This document shows positions 1-9,782 of a DNA stretch of 64,000 nt, piece by piece (the first letter of the stretch is position 1; every line of letters starts with the position of its first letter). Under the pieces are notes generated by a model. The model searched no databases. It saw only the letters and a program-made list of their open reading frames with translations, and was not told the DNA's origin. Location: assembly GCF_900452395.1 (NCBI RefSeq), contig NZ_UGNV01000001.1:831501-895500 (forward strand), in the 5' to 3' direction. Both the position numbers and the translations under genes were made by a program. This DNA is from Legionella beliardensis (GTDB taxonomy: Bacteria; Pseudomonadota; Gammaproteobacteria; Legionellales; Legionellaceae).

Positions 1-137
1 GTACTGCCGCCTTGTTGATCAAGTAATGCTTTTAAAACATGTTCAGGCTCAATGAAACTATTATCCCTGCCTAGTGCTAAAGACTGGGCATCTGCAAGAG
101 CCATTTGAAATTTTGAGGTAAGTTTATCCATTCGCAT
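1..137 (-). CDS. clpB: ClpB disaggregase, N-terminal fragment (runs off the window)
   Basis: Read on the reverse complement from an ATG at 137, this gives about 45 residues starting [20 protein letters not shown] and continuing through [12 protein letters not shown]. That is the first repeat of the Clp N-terminal domain of ClpB, the ATP-dependent disaggregase that works with DnaK. A clear ribosome binding site (GAGAGG) lies just upstream of the ATG. The rest of the gene, with both AAA+ domains, lies outside the window. The identification rests on the strongly conserved N-terminus; ClpA/ClpC would look different here. Confidence 0.93.
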   Translation of the reverse strand, partial: MRMDKLTSKFQMALADAQSLALGRDNSFIEPEHVLKALLDQQGGS

Positions 138-255
138 TTGTAACCTCTCTATCAGGACTTATTTATGCTTGCTTGCATAAGTTAAGTCTGGTTAAATACC
201 GACCTTCATCTATAAGTACTAGTCCAAAGGTGTTAATCACAGTCTTACTGCCGTA

Positions 256-283
256 AAATAAGGGCTGAAATCTAAAAAACAAG
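256..283 (-). promoter_or_regulatory. Possible sigma-32 (heat-shock) promoter for clpB
   Basis: On the minus strand CTTGTT is followed, after 13 bases, by CCCTTATTT. This resembles the RpoH consensus (CTTGAAA, 13-17 bases, CCCCATNT) and sits about 120 bases before the clpB ATG. Heat-shock control of clpB is established in gammaproteobacteria. The site itself is judged by eye only and the -10 half is imperfect. Confidence 0.45.
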
Positions 284-300
284 TAGTGTAGCGGTATATT

Positions 301-1254
301 ATGAATAATTTTCCTAACCAACAGTCTGATTCACAAGCGCTATTAAATCAAATCATACTTGAGTATATGCGTGACCAAAAACGTAAGCGCCGTTGGCGTT
401 GGGTATTTCGTTTTCTTATTGTTCTGCTAATCATTATGGCCTATTTTAAATTAAATGGCCTATTTGAAGATGAGAAAGATACGCTAGATAAAGCCCATGC
501 AGGCTTAATCGATTTGGATGGCACGATAGAGCGGGAAGGTTCTGGAAGCGCTGAAAATTTTGTTAAAGGATTAGATAGAGCGTATAAAAGCAAATCTCTA
601 CAAGCGCTAATTGTTCGTATTAATAGCCCTGGCGGCAGTCCTGTGCAAGCAGATTATATGTATAATGCGTTGCATTATTATCATTCTAAATACCCTAACG
701 TTAAAATATATGCAGTCTGTGTGGATGTTTGCGCGTCTGCTGCTTATTATGTTGCTGCCGCCGCAGATGAGATTTATGCTAATGAATCAAGTATAGTAGG
801 CTCAATAGGGGTGATTTATAATGGTTTTGGCTTTGTAGATACCATGCAAAAATTAGGTGTTTCTCGTCGCTTACAAACAGCAGGTAATTATAAAGGCTTT
901 TTAGATCCATTCTCTCCCGTGACGCCAGAACAACAGCAATTATTGCAAACAATGTTAAATGAGGTCCATCAGCAATTTATTAATCGAGTTAAAGAAGGGC
1001 GGGGTTCTCGTTTAGTGATTGATAATCAAACGTTTTCTGGTCTTTTTTGGACTGGAAAGCAAGCTAAAGCACGCGGACTTATTGATGGCTTTGCCAGCAG
1101 TGGGCAATTGGCGCGCGATGTTTTAAAAGCTACTATTGTCATCGATTACACCCATAAACAAAGTGTCTTTGAAAAGGTTAGCCGCAACGTCGGCACAGCC
1201 ATTGCAGATGAATTACCGAAAGCGCTAGGTTTAAATTCTGGTATTAAGGAATAG
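301..1254 (+). CDS. sppA: S49-family signal-peptide peptidase (SppA-like)
   Basis: This 317-residue protein has a single N-terminal membrane segment (about 34-50) after a basic stretch, so the catalytic domain should face the periplasm. The S49 Ser/Lys dyad is visible: Ser146 in CASAAYYVAAAADE and Lys198 in AGNYKGFLDPF, 52 residues apart, the same separation as in Bacillus SppA. The oxyanion region is RINSPGGSP at 107-113. The family degrades cleaved signal peptides and membrane fragments. The length fits the short, single-domain SppA/SohB class rather than the 600-residue E. coli SppA. It is divergent from clpB and convergent with pilY1. The ATG at 301 has only a weak ribosome binding site. 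Confidence 0.9.
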   Translation: MNNFPNQQSDSQALLNQIILEYMRDQKRKRRWRWVFRFLIVLLIIMAYFKLNGLFEDEKDTLDKAHAGLIDLDGTIEREGSGSAENFVKGLDRAYKSKSLQALIVRINSPGGSPVQADYMYNALHYYHSKYPNVKIYAVCVDVCASAAYYVAAAADEIYANESSIVGSIGVIYNGFGFVDTMQKLGVSRRLQTAGNYKGFLDPFSPVTPEQQQLLQTMLNEVHQQFINRVKEGRGSRLVIDNQTFSGLFWTGKQAKARGLIDGFASSGQLARDVLKATIVIDYTHKQSVFEKVSRNVGTAIADELPKALGLNSGIKE

Positions 1255-1280
1255 GCATTATTAATTGCTATTTAAATTGA

Positions 1281-1437
1281 TGTAGCCTGGGTGCAGGCCC
1301 AAAGGGCCGAAACCCGGGTTTCACTCTACTGGCTTAAGTGCCCCATCGCTGGATACCGCGGTCAAGCCGCGGTAATTCGTTTTTTTCTTTGGTTTCTTTT
1401 CATTTTCTCGAAATACTGTGGCTTGACCACGGTATCC
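1281..1437. repeat. Hairpin repeat modules between convergent sppA and pilY1
   Basis: Two modules that recur elsewhere in the window sit here. 1281-1327 is a truncated copy of the GCCTGGGTGCAGGCCC module (hairpin GGCCC-AAA-GGGCC). 1351-1378 (GGATACCGCGGTCAAGCCGC...) and 1410-1437 are inverted copies of a second module whose own centre can fold (CCGCGG-tcaag-CCGCGG). The pair would form a large stem-loop between two convergent genes and may end transcription from both sides. Related copies lie at 19662-19742, 19771-20073, 49603-49660 and 60016-60076. Confidence 0.8.
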
Positions 1438-1467
1438 ACTTACTGTCTACTGATTTAAAGATAAGCC

Positions 1468-4400
1468 TTATTGAAGTTGCCGCCAGGATTGTCTGCCATA
1501 AGCTTGTTGTCCTGGATTTTCTGTTACCTTTTGCGTACCACCACTGGTGCCTGTTAAGTATTTGTATTCAAGTTGCCCTGCATTTAAGATAGGTAAACCC
1601 CCGATAAGACCTGTTTCTGATTTTAGTCCACTAACTGATACCGTAATTTGTTGTCCATTTTGAATAATACTTGCGGAATCAGCAGTAGTAAATCGGCTAT
1701 CTTGATTTAAGTCAAAGACATTATAATTAAGTCGGCTGCCAGTTGTTGCATCCAGTTCCATCAACCAGCTATCGCCACCAAAACTACATGGGTCATCGCT
1801 AGGAATGATGGTGTTAAAAATAATCTTGCCATTTAAGTAAAATAAATTAGAAATAACCCGTTCGCCTTGTGCTTGGCCATTGACTACTAAATCAATATAC
1901 CAGCCGCGCTGGGTACTCCCTACAGCATTATTACTGGTAATACGTATATTATTTTGCTCATCAAGAATAGTTTGTTGTTGCAATACAGAACGACCAGTTA
2001 TAGCGGTGGTTTGAGTATCACGTAACGCATAAACGCTTTGAATGGTATTATCTGTTTTATCTGCTGTTTCTAAGAACTTACCGGTGCCAATATAGATTTG
2101 TAGTGCGCCTGAGGTAAAATTTAACCTTGATACAGCAGGTTTAGAGGTAATAGGCTGGCGTACACCGCTGGCGTTGGTAGCCACAAAAAATGGTGATGGC
2201 TTATTCGTTGTGGCGGTTTTATAACTAAAGTCCCACTGGTTAGGATCACTAGATCTAATATCTATTTTCCACAGATTGCCATATAAATCGCCTGCATAAA
2301 TATAATCAGCAATGTAATTATTATCAATATCAACGACGACCGGTGTAGACATACCATTAGGACGCCCAGAGGCAGTTGGATCAGCAGATAAGCCAGTCTG
2401 GGTATCAAATTTTTTAATTAATGTGCCATTGGCGATATCAACAACATAAATAACGGCATTTCCCGTCGTGCTGGTTCGGTTGTCAACAAAAGTATTATTG
2501 TAACCATTGCCAAATATAGCAGCCCATTTCCCATTGGCTAATCTGACAATCGATGCCTGGGAATAGGAGTATCCCATGTCTATATCATCTTGGTCAGTGA
2601 ATTCCCAAAGTACTAGATTTGCGGCATTTGATTCGTTAAAGAGAGTTGGGTTAGTAATATCTAGTGCATACATACCTTGTCCACCACCATTTAACGAACC
2701 TACTAAAGCAGTACGCCAAGTATTATTAATTAAGACATCAGAAGCATTTATTGAGCCATCTACATAGTAGCGGTGGGTATAATTAGGATTAGTTAATTGA
2801 TTAAGGTTAGAAAAGACACTTGATGGAACGTAGGCAAAAAGTTCATTGCCGTTGTTAGCATCCAATGCATGCAACATGCCATCATTAGCACCAACATAAA
2901 TCACAGCTGCACGCTCAGCATTGTTTGTTTTAAAGGTGCTGTAGGGGATAGAATTTTCAGCAGCAGTGCCAGTCCAGGTGTCTGGGTAAGTTTGTTCAGG
3001 CCCTTTAATTAATAATGGGGCTGAATCAATAATATCACCTAATGGCCCGCCGCGATTACGAAACGTTCCGCCATTTTGTATTTCTCTAGAGCGATCGCCG
3101 CGAATAAAATTAAGTCTATTATTGCCTAAATTATCATTATTATTCGTGGCTGGATTATTATTTAAGGCGTTTACTTGCGCTAGATCAATATCATTGACAC
3201 CGGGTGAGGCTGCATTTGTTGGCCATCTAAAAGGTATTCCTTTTTTCTGCGATGGTTTATAAGTAATAACATTGCGGCCCGTATTAAAGTTTTGCAACTT
3301 CAATCGTTCAGCAGCATCCCAGGTGTAACCTGAGGTAAGAACATTGCCATTTGTTGGGTCAAGCGCTAAAGCTAGTAAGCGACCACTCCAGTCTTTCGTG
3401 CGGAAAGTGGCTTGATAAAGAAAGGTGCCTGAGGATAAAACACCACTATTTAAAGTAGCTGAGGTAAATGTACCAGACTGATCAACAATATTTTGGAATA
3501 CTTTGGCGAGTTGGGTAAATAAATTACTAGCATTGGTAATTAGAAAATAATTATCCGGTGAGCCACTGTTCGTTGAATCATATTCAATAGCAGCATCTGG
3601 AATATTATTGTTATTAAGATCATTAAATCCCCCCCATTTAGCTGCATACCATAAAGGCGAGTTAAAAAAGATGGCAGAGGGAACATTACTTGGTGTAAAG
3701 GTTCGACTTGTTAATATGGGCAGTGCTGTTTTATCGTTCCATCCTTGCCCAGGTAGTTTGCCAGGTGGGGTGTCGAGAAAGTAATCCACATCGCTTGTTG
3801 CCGCTGTGTCTCTATCCCTTACTTCAAGGTAAACGCCATCTTGTGTCGTTCCGGAAATGACATAGCCTAGGTGTTGATTAATACCCCCTGCAGCGTAAAC
3901 ACTATCAGTTGTGATAGTCAATGTATTATTGGGATTAACAACAACGGTGTATTTAACAATAGCATCCATATCAAAATCCGCACCTTGCTGCAAATCAGCA
4001 AAATTAACGCGAAATACGCCGCCTGTCGCTGTCAATGATTCAATGTAAAAGTCTATTATTTCATTCGTAGGCTGGTAAGCGCCTTGGGTGTTATTGATAC
4101 TTAAACCCGCGACTGATTTAGCAAAAGGGACGATTCTTATTGTATTATTTCCCACTTTAAACTTAATTTCAGGTTGTGGTGAGGCTAAGGCTACGGAAAA
4201 AGTTTTAGCATTTTGTTTTCCTGTTACACTATTTAAATCATTTAGCCAGGCATAAGTAGCCACACTCCCAAGATAATAGCTACCTTCCGAATTAGTTTCC
4301 TGAGGCGCTAAACCTCTTACATTAGCAAAACTACTGACTACTTTAGGTGTAGGTGAGCCATCAGCATTTGAGCCGGATTGGCCAATGAAGGCCAAAATAC

Positions 4401-5805
4401 TAGCAAAACCTTCATTGCTAAAGATACTTTGGGCTAACGAACTTACATTAAGCGACGGTGTTAAGTCGCCAGAGAAAGAATTAAAGGAGCTGCCCGGCAG
4501 TTGGTCGCTGTCATAATTTGGCTGATCACTGATAATAAGCAGATTAGCTTTAGAGCAAGAGGGGTAAGTCGCGTAGGGATTTTGCCAATTGGGCTTTGCT
4601 AAACCCAGGGTAACATCAGGGCCAGTACTGTAGTTAAATGCCGTCGTAGGGCCACTTTTTCCAGCAAAATAACGTACCGCTTCATACAGCATTTCTGCTA
4701 ATGGATTACCCCACATTTCACACTCACCATTGACAATATTCCTTGTTGTTATAAAGCCACACGTATAATTATAATTGGTATCAAACCCGGTAACCGTAAG
4801 TTTATTTATAGTAGAAATAATGCCATTGACCGTTGTAAATTGGCCCGTATTTAAATTAATTTCATCCCTAATACTTGAAATATTCTTGCGCAAAACCCCG
4901 CCAGCTAAATTATTTTTATAAGAGCCAGTTAATAAGCCAAATAACATGGAATCATTTTCGCCAAATTGCTGTAGTAGACCTACGGGTTTATAGCTACCAC
5001 TGGGATAAGCTACACAATTACTTTCAAGCCCAATGGCATTATCACAAACTTTAACCCGGACGACATAATCAGTAATATTTGATAAAAGTGGGCCGTTACC
5101 GCCATTTACGGCACGACTTCCAGCCACGGGAAGCTCAATACTTACCCATTCCCAAATTCGATAAGGTTGATTTAAAGAGACCCGTAAAAGCGGGTAGCTA
5201 GGTGAACTATTACGCAATGTCGTATTGGCAAACAGGTGATAATTTGTGCTAGTAGGCGCAGCAAAAGGGGTATACTCACTAATGTTATAACCATCTACAA
5301 GCGCTGATCGGTATTCTTTTCCCCAACTATGACCATCTTGTGGAATATAGGTACGCTCTAATATCGTTTGAGTCGTTGTATCGCTAACGCGATAGCCCCC
5401 ATAGAGAACTTTGCGAATGGCATCTAAGCGCGCTGTGGTAAGATAGTTTAAAAAATTCCCACTCCATTGGCCGGGGCATTTTTTAGTCGCAGTCACGCTA
5501 ACGGGATAGAAATAAAGCTGTGAACTATTATAGCTGTAGCATTTATAGCTGTCGAAATAACCATAATAATCAAAACTTGGATTAAAAACGGTATTAACCT
5601 GACCATCATTATTTAAATCGGATGCATCATTATAGGCTTCAAAATAAAGTTTATGGTCACGGCTTAATACGAGCATGGTTAATGGGGCAACGGCATCAGT
5701 CAGAAATAAAGGGGTTTGGGAAATATTTAAAGGGGCAGCATGACTATTAGAATGAATTAATAGTAGATTAAATGCTAAAAATAGACTGGGCAGTGAGCGC
5801 TTCAT
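1468..5805 (-). CDS. pilY1: PilY1-family type IV pilus tip/adhesin protein
   Basis: This large secreted protein (1445 residues) has a signal peptide (about 1-23, ending HSNSHA). The N-terminal half is a variable Ser/Thr/Asn-rich region with von Willebrand-like character. The C-terminal half is the conserved PilY1 beta-propeller, including the calcium loop DIDNNYIADYIYAGDL. PilY1 sits at the pilus tip, opposes PilT-driven retraction and acts in adhesion and surface sensing in Pseudomonas and Neisseria. It is the last gene of pilV-pilW-pilX-pilY1 and its ATG overlaps the pilX stop by one base (TAATG). The ribosome binding site AAGGAG lies inside the end of pilX. The product is longer than the ~1160 residues of P. 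aeruginosa PilY1; the extra length appears to be N-terminal. Confidence 0.93.
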   Translation of the reverse strand: MKRSLPSLFLAFNLLLIHSNSHAAPLNISQTPLFLTDAVAPLTMLVLSRDHKLYFEAYNDASDLNNDGQVNTVFNPSFDYYGYFDSYKCYSYNSSQLYFYPVSVTATKKCPGQWSGNFLNYLTTARLDAIRKVLYGGYRVSDTTTQTILERTYIPQDGHSWGKEYRSALVDGYNISEYTPFAAPTSTNYHLFANTTLRNSSPSYPLLRVSLNQPYRIWEWVSIELPVAGSRAVNGGNGPLLSNITDYVVRVKVCDNAIGLESNCVAYPSGSYKPVGLLQQFGENDSMLFGLLTGSYKNNLAGGVLRKNISSIRDEINLNTGQFTTVNGIISTINKLTVTGFDTNYNYTCGFITTRNIVNGECEMWGNPLAEMLYEAVRYFAGKSGPTTAFNYSTGPDVTLGLAKPNWQNPYATYPSCSKANLLIISDQPNYDSDQLPGSSFNSFSGDLTPSLNVSSLAQSIFSNEGFASILAFIGQSGSNADGSPTPKVVSSFANVRGLAPQETNSEGSYYLGSVATYAWLNDLNSVTGKQNAKTFSVALASPQPEIKFKVGNNTIRIVPFAKSVAGLSINNTQGAYQPTNEIIDFYIESLTATGGVFRVNFADLQQGADFDMDAIVKYTVVVNPNNTLTITTDSVYAAGGINQHLGYVISGTTQDGVYLEVRDRDTAATSDVDYFLDTPPGKLPGQGWNDKTALPILTSRTFTPSNVPSAIFFNSPLWYAAKWGGFNDLNNNNIPDAAIEYDSTNSGSPDNYFLITNASNLFTQLAKVFQNIVDQSGTFTSATLNSGVLSSGTFLYQATFRTKDWSGRLLALALDPTNGNVLTSGYTWDAAERLKLQNFNTGRNVITYKPSQKKGIPFRWPTNAASPGVNDIDLAQVNALNNNPATNNNDNLGNNRLNFIRGDRSREIQNGGTFRNRGGPLGDIIDSAPLLIKGPEQTYPDTWTGTAAENSIPYSTFKTNNAERAAVIYVGANDGMLHALDANNGNELFAYVPSSVFSNLNQLTNPNYTHRYYVDGSINASDVLINNTWRTALVGSLNGGGQGMYALDITNPTLFNESNAANLVLWEFTDQDDIDMGYSYSQASIVRLANGKWAAIFGNGYNNTFVDNRTSTTGNAVIYVVDIANGTLIKKFDTQTGLSADPTASGRPNGMSTPVVVDIDNNYIADYIYAGDLYGNLWKIDIRSSDPNQWDFSYKTATTNKPSPFFVATNASGVRQPITSKPAVSRLNFTSGALQIYIGTGKFLETADKTDNTIQSVYALRDTQTTAITGRSVLQQQTILDEQNNIRITSNNAVGSTQRGWYIDLVVNGQAQGERVISNLFYLNGKIIFNTIIPSDDPCSFGGDSWLMELDATTGSRLNYNVFDLNQDSRFTTADSASIIQNGQQITVSVSGLKSETGLIGGLPILNAGQLEYKYLTGTSGGTQKVTENPGQQAYGRQSWRQLQ

Positions 5806-6311
5806 TAAAATCTCCTTGCCACAGTGGTTTGTAAAATACTAACTGTTTCATTGTTAGCGCCAACCCCGCGCGCAGTAATACGATAGTAATGAACACCGCC
5901 TCCTGCTTTATAGTTACCTAATTCAGGGGAGTCTGGGACAAATTGTAAATATTCAATAATATAGCGGGGTGCAGTAGCAACATTGCGTAACTGACTGCCA
6001 TAGGCCACTGAATTACTCGACCACCAAGAAGCAGTTTGGCTAGAGAGATTTGTATTATTGTAAAATTGGCGTACGCAAGGAGAGGTTTGACAATTTGCTG
6101 CAATGGCAGGTTGTCTAGTTTGCGCTAATAACCAACCTTCGCCAGCATTTAAAGCAGATTCAGCAGCGCGGAAAGACATTTCTTTATCTTGTAAATTAGC
6201 AGACATTTTTTCTTGCATATGACTTACTTGCACAGAACCTATTGCTAGAATCGAAATAATGAGCAATAAAATAAGTGCTACTGCAAGTGTTGCCCCGTAT
6301 TGCTTGCTCAT
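5805..6311 (-). CDS. pilX: PilX-type minor pilin
   Basis: The protein has 168 residues with a short basic leader (MSKQYG), then a hydrophobic helix ATLAVALILLLIISIL, then QEKMSANLQDKEMSFRAAESAL, the typical PilX N-terminal signature. Glu5 of the mature pilin is absent, as is usual for PilX/GspK-like minor pilins. Two Cys (in NCQTSPC) probably form a disulfide. With PilV and PilW it should prime pilus assembly and present PilY1. Its start overlaps pilW (ATGA) and its stop overlaps the pilY1 start, so it is translationally coupled. Confidence 0.9.
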   Translation of the reverse strand: MSKQYGATLAVALILLLIISILAIGSVQVSHMQEKMSANLQDKEMSFRAAESALNAGEGWLLAQTRQPAIAANCQTSPCVRQFYNNTNLSSQTASWWSSNSVAYGSQLRNVATAPRYIIEYLQFVPDSPELGNYKAGGGVHYYRITARGVGANNETVSILQTTVARRF

Positions 6312-7312
6312 ACTGGTAACCCTCGATTACGTAAGGTTATAAAGGTTATCCACTCACGCCTTATTTTTCTGTCAGTCGGTGTTGCTGTTGCGCTATTAAA
6401 GGTGTAGGGTCTCGCTTTATCAGCGACATTTTCTGTTGTAGCTAGCAATAAATTAATTTGTACACTAATGACATTATTCCAATTATTACCGCTGTTTACT
6501 TGAGCTGCCGTTTGGTAAGCATTGACGGTATTATCATTATCAGTATCTACCCCATAGGTAACGTGTAGCTCTTCTACACCTTCTGCTATTTCTTCTTCAT
6601 TGCCATTGGCGTCAAGTCGTACTAGCGCTAATATAGGTTGATTTTGATTATTGACTCTGCCAGTATTTTTTACATAAAAAGCGTAGTAAATGAAACGCAT
6701 GACTTGAGCATTAGCTAAATAAGAAGTACTTAAGTTATTGGACGTATTGACACCAGTAGGGTGGGTAATCGATGTGTCTCCGGTACCTGTACCAGCCACG
6801 AATATATCTCCTAATACACAATTTGTAATAATAAGTGGCATGCCGCTTTGCGCGCCTAAGCCTGAAAAAACACTAATAGGGCTACTGACTTGCGTCATGT
6901 CTGTACTAAGATGTACGCTATTAGAAGCCATGCGGATTTCAATCACATCACTAGTACTTAGTGGTTGCTTAGCACTAATATTAGTTGGCAGAGACGGAGA
7001 AAAAGAGGCACCATTGCCATCAAAGCCTTGTAATGGTTTGTCATAATTTAACATTGTTGATGCATTTGAGACCAAATTTGTCAATGCTAATTGTTTTTGA
7101 TTAGTGCATCCTTGAAAGCCGGCCATACGGATTTCCCGGGATAAAATATAGTTTGCATAGCGGCCATTTTCTTGCAATCTGGCTAATGCCTCTTGAACCG
7201 TAAAGGTTGCTTTATTACTTAAATAAACAGCGCCAACACCTGCAATTAACAATGTGCCGATAGTTGACGCGATTAAAAATTCAAGGATAGTAAATCCTGC
7301 TATCCTCTTCAT
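6308..7312 (-). CDS. pilW: PilW-type minor pilin
   Basis: The prepilin has 334 residues. The cleavage site is in MKRIAG/FTILEFLIAS, with Glu5 present, followed by a long hydrophobic helix and then NGRYANYILSREIRMAGFQGC, the PilW signature. It is a minor pilin of the type IV pilus priming complex, processed by the PilD peptidase in the inner membrane. It overlaps pilV upstream and pilX downstream by ATGA junctions, marking a tight operon. Confidence 0.92.
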   Translation of the reverse strand: MKRIAGFTILEFLIASTIGTLLIAGVGAVYLSNKATFTVQEALARLQENGRYANYILSREIRMAGFQGCTNQKQLALTNLVSNASTMLNYDKPLQGFDGNGASFSPSLPTNISAKQPLSTSDVIEIRMASNSVHLSTDMTQVSSPISVFSGLGAQSGMPLIITNCVLGDIFVAGTGTGDTSITHPTGVNTSNNLSTSYLANAQVMRFIYYAFYVKNTGRVNNQNQPILALVRLDANGNEEEIAEGVEELHVTYGVDTDNDNTVNAYQTAAQVNSGNNWNNVISVQINLLLATTENVADKARPYTFNSATATPTDRKIRREWITFITLRNRGLPV

Positions 7313-7785
7313 AGTTCAACCTCCATTCTTAGGCAGGTTAAATCCACATTAGTATTGCCGCTGCAACCTGTTCCTAACGCGCCGGTACGATCATTATCCC
7401 AAAATATGGTAATAGTGAAGCGGTCACCATTCCGAGTCACAGTCCCTCGGCCTGATGGCAAAGATTGAGCATTTTCCGTATTCCATTGATAAATATCGCG
7501 CTGCGCAATCTGCGAGCTTGTACAGGTTGTACAACTTGTAGCGGATCCAGTTCCTACAATACTATTATAGGAGCCCGCCTTAACACCTGCATAATTTGAT
7601 TGCATGCGATCAATAATATTATTGATTTGAGAAATTGCTGTGGAGCGGAGTTGTGCTGAATGGTTATCGCGCACGGCGCGCGCTTGTAGCGCTGCAATTC
7701 CTAAAAGGCCAACCGCGAGAATCACTGCACTGATTAATATTTCAAGCAAACTAAATCCATGCTGTTTGCTTTTTTTTACCATCAT
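7309..7785 (-). CDS. pilV: PilV-type minor pilin, first gene of the pilVWXY1 operon
   Basis: The prepilin has 158 residues with the processing site KQHG/FSLLEILIS (Glu5 present). It then reads AVGLLGIAALQARAVRDNHS and DRMQSNYAGVKAGSY, as in PilV. Cysteines cluster at SCTTCTSS and near the C-terminus, suggesting disulfides. The gene starts ATGATG; the second ATG is equally possible. About 290 bases upstream (7786-8077) hold no gene and presumably the operon promoter. I found no convincing sigma-54 (GG-N10-GC) site there. Confidence 0.9.
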   Translation of the reverse strand: MMVKKSKQHGFSLLEILISAVILAVGLLGIAALQARAVRDNHSAQLRSTAISQINNIIDRMQSNYAGVKAGSYNSIVGTGSATSCTTCTSSQIAQRDIYQWNTENAQSLPSGRGTVTRNGDRFTITIFWDNDRTGALGTGCSGNTNVDLTCLRMEVEL

Positions 7786-8077
7786 AATAACTCATGCATT
7801 AACTAGGTGTAAAAATAAATGCAAAAAATGTACCGAAATGCTTCCGTTTCAATTACGAAGCCTATAATTTAGCAACAGAAAAACAACGCTTTGACTTAAT
7901 TAATTAAAATGAGCTAAAAAAATTGGCATTTACTAAAAATGTATGTATCCTGAAATAACTCAGGGCTTTATAAAAGGAATTCCCAAAATTTGCATGTTTA
8001 TGATTTCTAAGCTAGATACTTATCTAACAAAACCTAAAACACTCATTATCCCCCAATAATTTAAATTAGGTAATTTT

Positions 8078-8788
8078 ATGCCACATAATTCATTTTATAT
8101 ATGTAAATTAGAGCCATCTAAATTAACATTTTTAGATAAAAATTTTGAGCAAGTTGACTCCCGTGAGCTAAATGGTTTATTTGCTTATGTCCTGTATAAA
8201 GACGTTAATTTAATCATGATAGGTAGATTAAAGGATAATTATGCAAGCTATCATGCTGGCATAAATTTAATACAAAAAGGATTAAAAGAACAATTAAGAA
8301 AGCGGGTAGATAATCCTCAAAATATTTGCTTCTCTTCACATGATCCTGATTCAGGCGGCGAAATACTTTTATTAGATGGAAAAGTTGTCGTTTGGAATTT
8401 TAAAAGCCAGTATTCTCAACCACATCAAGAGTTACATGACGATAGTCCCAACTTAAAACAGCAAGTTTGTGAAGCCGGCTTTCCTCCGGAGCGCTTTATT
8501 AATATTAAAGAAACTGAAGCTTTTGAAGTCACTAATTTAAGAACCTATTTTTCGCCTGATGGTCAATATAAAGAAAAGCCGCAGGAAACGGCTGATCTAA
8601 TTTGCGCAATGTTTGACTTACCTAAGCAGCAAAGCCCTGTATCTGCGTCGCCATTAAAAGCTAAATACAAGGATGCTTTTACTGAGGTTACACCATCTAG
8701 CTGCGGCGCTTCTTTTTTTAGGAGGAACTCAAAGAGTAATCCTGCGCTATCTGTTGCTTTAAGTCCTGGCCCACACTCATTTCGTTAA
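8078..8788 (+). CDS. Hypothetical protein, function unknown
   Basis: I do not recognise this 236-residue soluble protein. It has no signal peptide and no membrane segment. It opens with a beta-rich stretch (FYICKLEPSKLTFLDKNFEQ), then mixed helix/strand. The last ~45 residues are Ser/Pro-rich and basic (FFRRNSKSNPALSVALSPGP), a likely disordered tail. A fair ribosome binding site (TTAGGTAA) precedes the ATG. It stands alone between divergent pilV and convergent suhB, ending 2 bases from the suhB stop. A single-gene, orphan, soluble protein with a disordered C-terminus fits a candidate type IVB effector in Legionella, but nothing in the sequence proves it. Confidence 0.7.
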   Translation: MPHNSFYICKLEPSKLTFLDKNFEQVDSRELNGLFAYVLYKDVNLIMIGRLKDNYASYHAGINLIQKGLKEQLRKRVDNPQNICFSSHDPDSGGEILLLDGKVVVWNFKSQYSQPHQELHDDSPNLKQQVCEAGFPPERFINIKETEAFEVTNLRTYFSPDGQYKEKPQETADLICAMFDLPKQQSPVSASPLKAKYKDAFTEVTPSSCGASFFRRNSKSNPALSVALSPGPHSFR

Positions 8789-8790
8789 TA

Positions 8791-9579
8791 TTAACGATTA
8801 ACAATAGGGGCTAGGGTTTGTAGTATCGATTTAAATATTTTGGGTGTTCCAGCAATGACATCACCCTGATCAAAATAATTTTCACCGCCTTGTAAATCAC
8901 TCACTAGACCGCCTGCTTCTTTTACTAAAAGTGAAGCTGCGGCAATATCCCATGGGCGCAAACCAAACTCCCAAAAGCCATCTAAACGGCCACAAGCCAC
9001 ATAGGCTAGATCAAGCGCTGCTGATCCTGTTCTGCGAACGCCTGCACATTTACTAGCCATTGCTTCAAAAGTAGGTAAATAACGTTGAGTTAATAAGACA
9101 TTACGAAATGGCACACCCGTCCCAAGCAGGGCCGCATTTAATAAGGTTTGTTTAGATACTCTTATACGCCTATCATTTAATTGCGCACCACAACCACGGC
9201 TTGCTGAGAAACATTCATGCCTTATAGGGTCATAAACAACGCCATGCTCGATGCGATTTCTTACTTTTACAGCAATAGACACAGCTACAAAGGGAAATCC
9301 ATGTAAATAATTAGTAGTTCCATCTAAGGGGTCAATAATCCAGACCGTCTCTGCTTTGTCATTAAATACCCCACTTTCTTCAGCTAAAATACCATGTTCA
9401 GGGTAGGCTTTATGAATGGTTTTAATAATAGCTTGCTCAGCTTTCACATCGACCTCACTAAAGTACTCATTTGAATCTTTAGCACTGACTTTAATTCTAT
9501 CGACTAACTCTGCGTGACGTAGAATAATTTCACCTGCTTGACGGGCAGCATTAACAGCAATATTTAATAAAGGTTGCAT
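8791..9579 (-). CDS. suhB: Inositol-1-monophosphatase family protein SuhB
   Basis: The protein has 262 residues, the normal family length. Metal-binding motifs are present: Glu67-Glu68 in ILAEESG, DPLDGTTNYLHGFP starting at Asp83, and RPWDIAAAS with Asp211. The family hydrolyses inositol monophosphates with Mg2+. In gammaproteobacteria SuhB also acts as a Nus-factor-associated protein in rRNA transcription. It is convergent with the hypothetical gene at 8078 and divergent from trmJ, an arrangement (suhB/trmJ/isc) common in this class. Confidence 0.93.
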   Translation of the reverse strand: MQPLLNIAVNAARQAGEIILRHAELVDRIKVSAKDSNEYFSEVDVKAEQAIIKTIHKAYPEHGILAEESGVFNDKAETVWIIDPLDGTTNYLHGFPFVAVSIAVKVRNRIEHGVVYDPIRHECFSASRGCGAQLNDRRIRVSKQTLLNAALLGTGVPFRNVLLTQRYLPTFEAMASKCAGVRRTGSAALDLAYVACGRLDGFWEFGLRPWDIAAASLLVKEAGGLVSDLQGGENYFDQGDVIAGTPKIFKSILQTLAPIVNR

Positions 9580-9782
9580 GCGTTGCTCTTAGAAGACAAA
9601 ATCAGTTATTCTAACATGTTTTTTTATTTAAGACAGTTGTTATAAAATTTAAACGGTAATAAATTAATTAAAACAGACTGTGTTAATTAAGGGTCTTTTA
9701 GGCTCAGCAGGGCTTTGCTTAAGTTAATCTGGCAAAATTAGCCTATCTTTATAAATTACAATAGGTTTTTCACTAAATTATT

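Noticed and set aside
1338-1592. 84-codon plus-strand frame at the pilY1 3' end
   Set aside because: It spans the hairpin repeats and antisense of pilY1, with no protein-like features.
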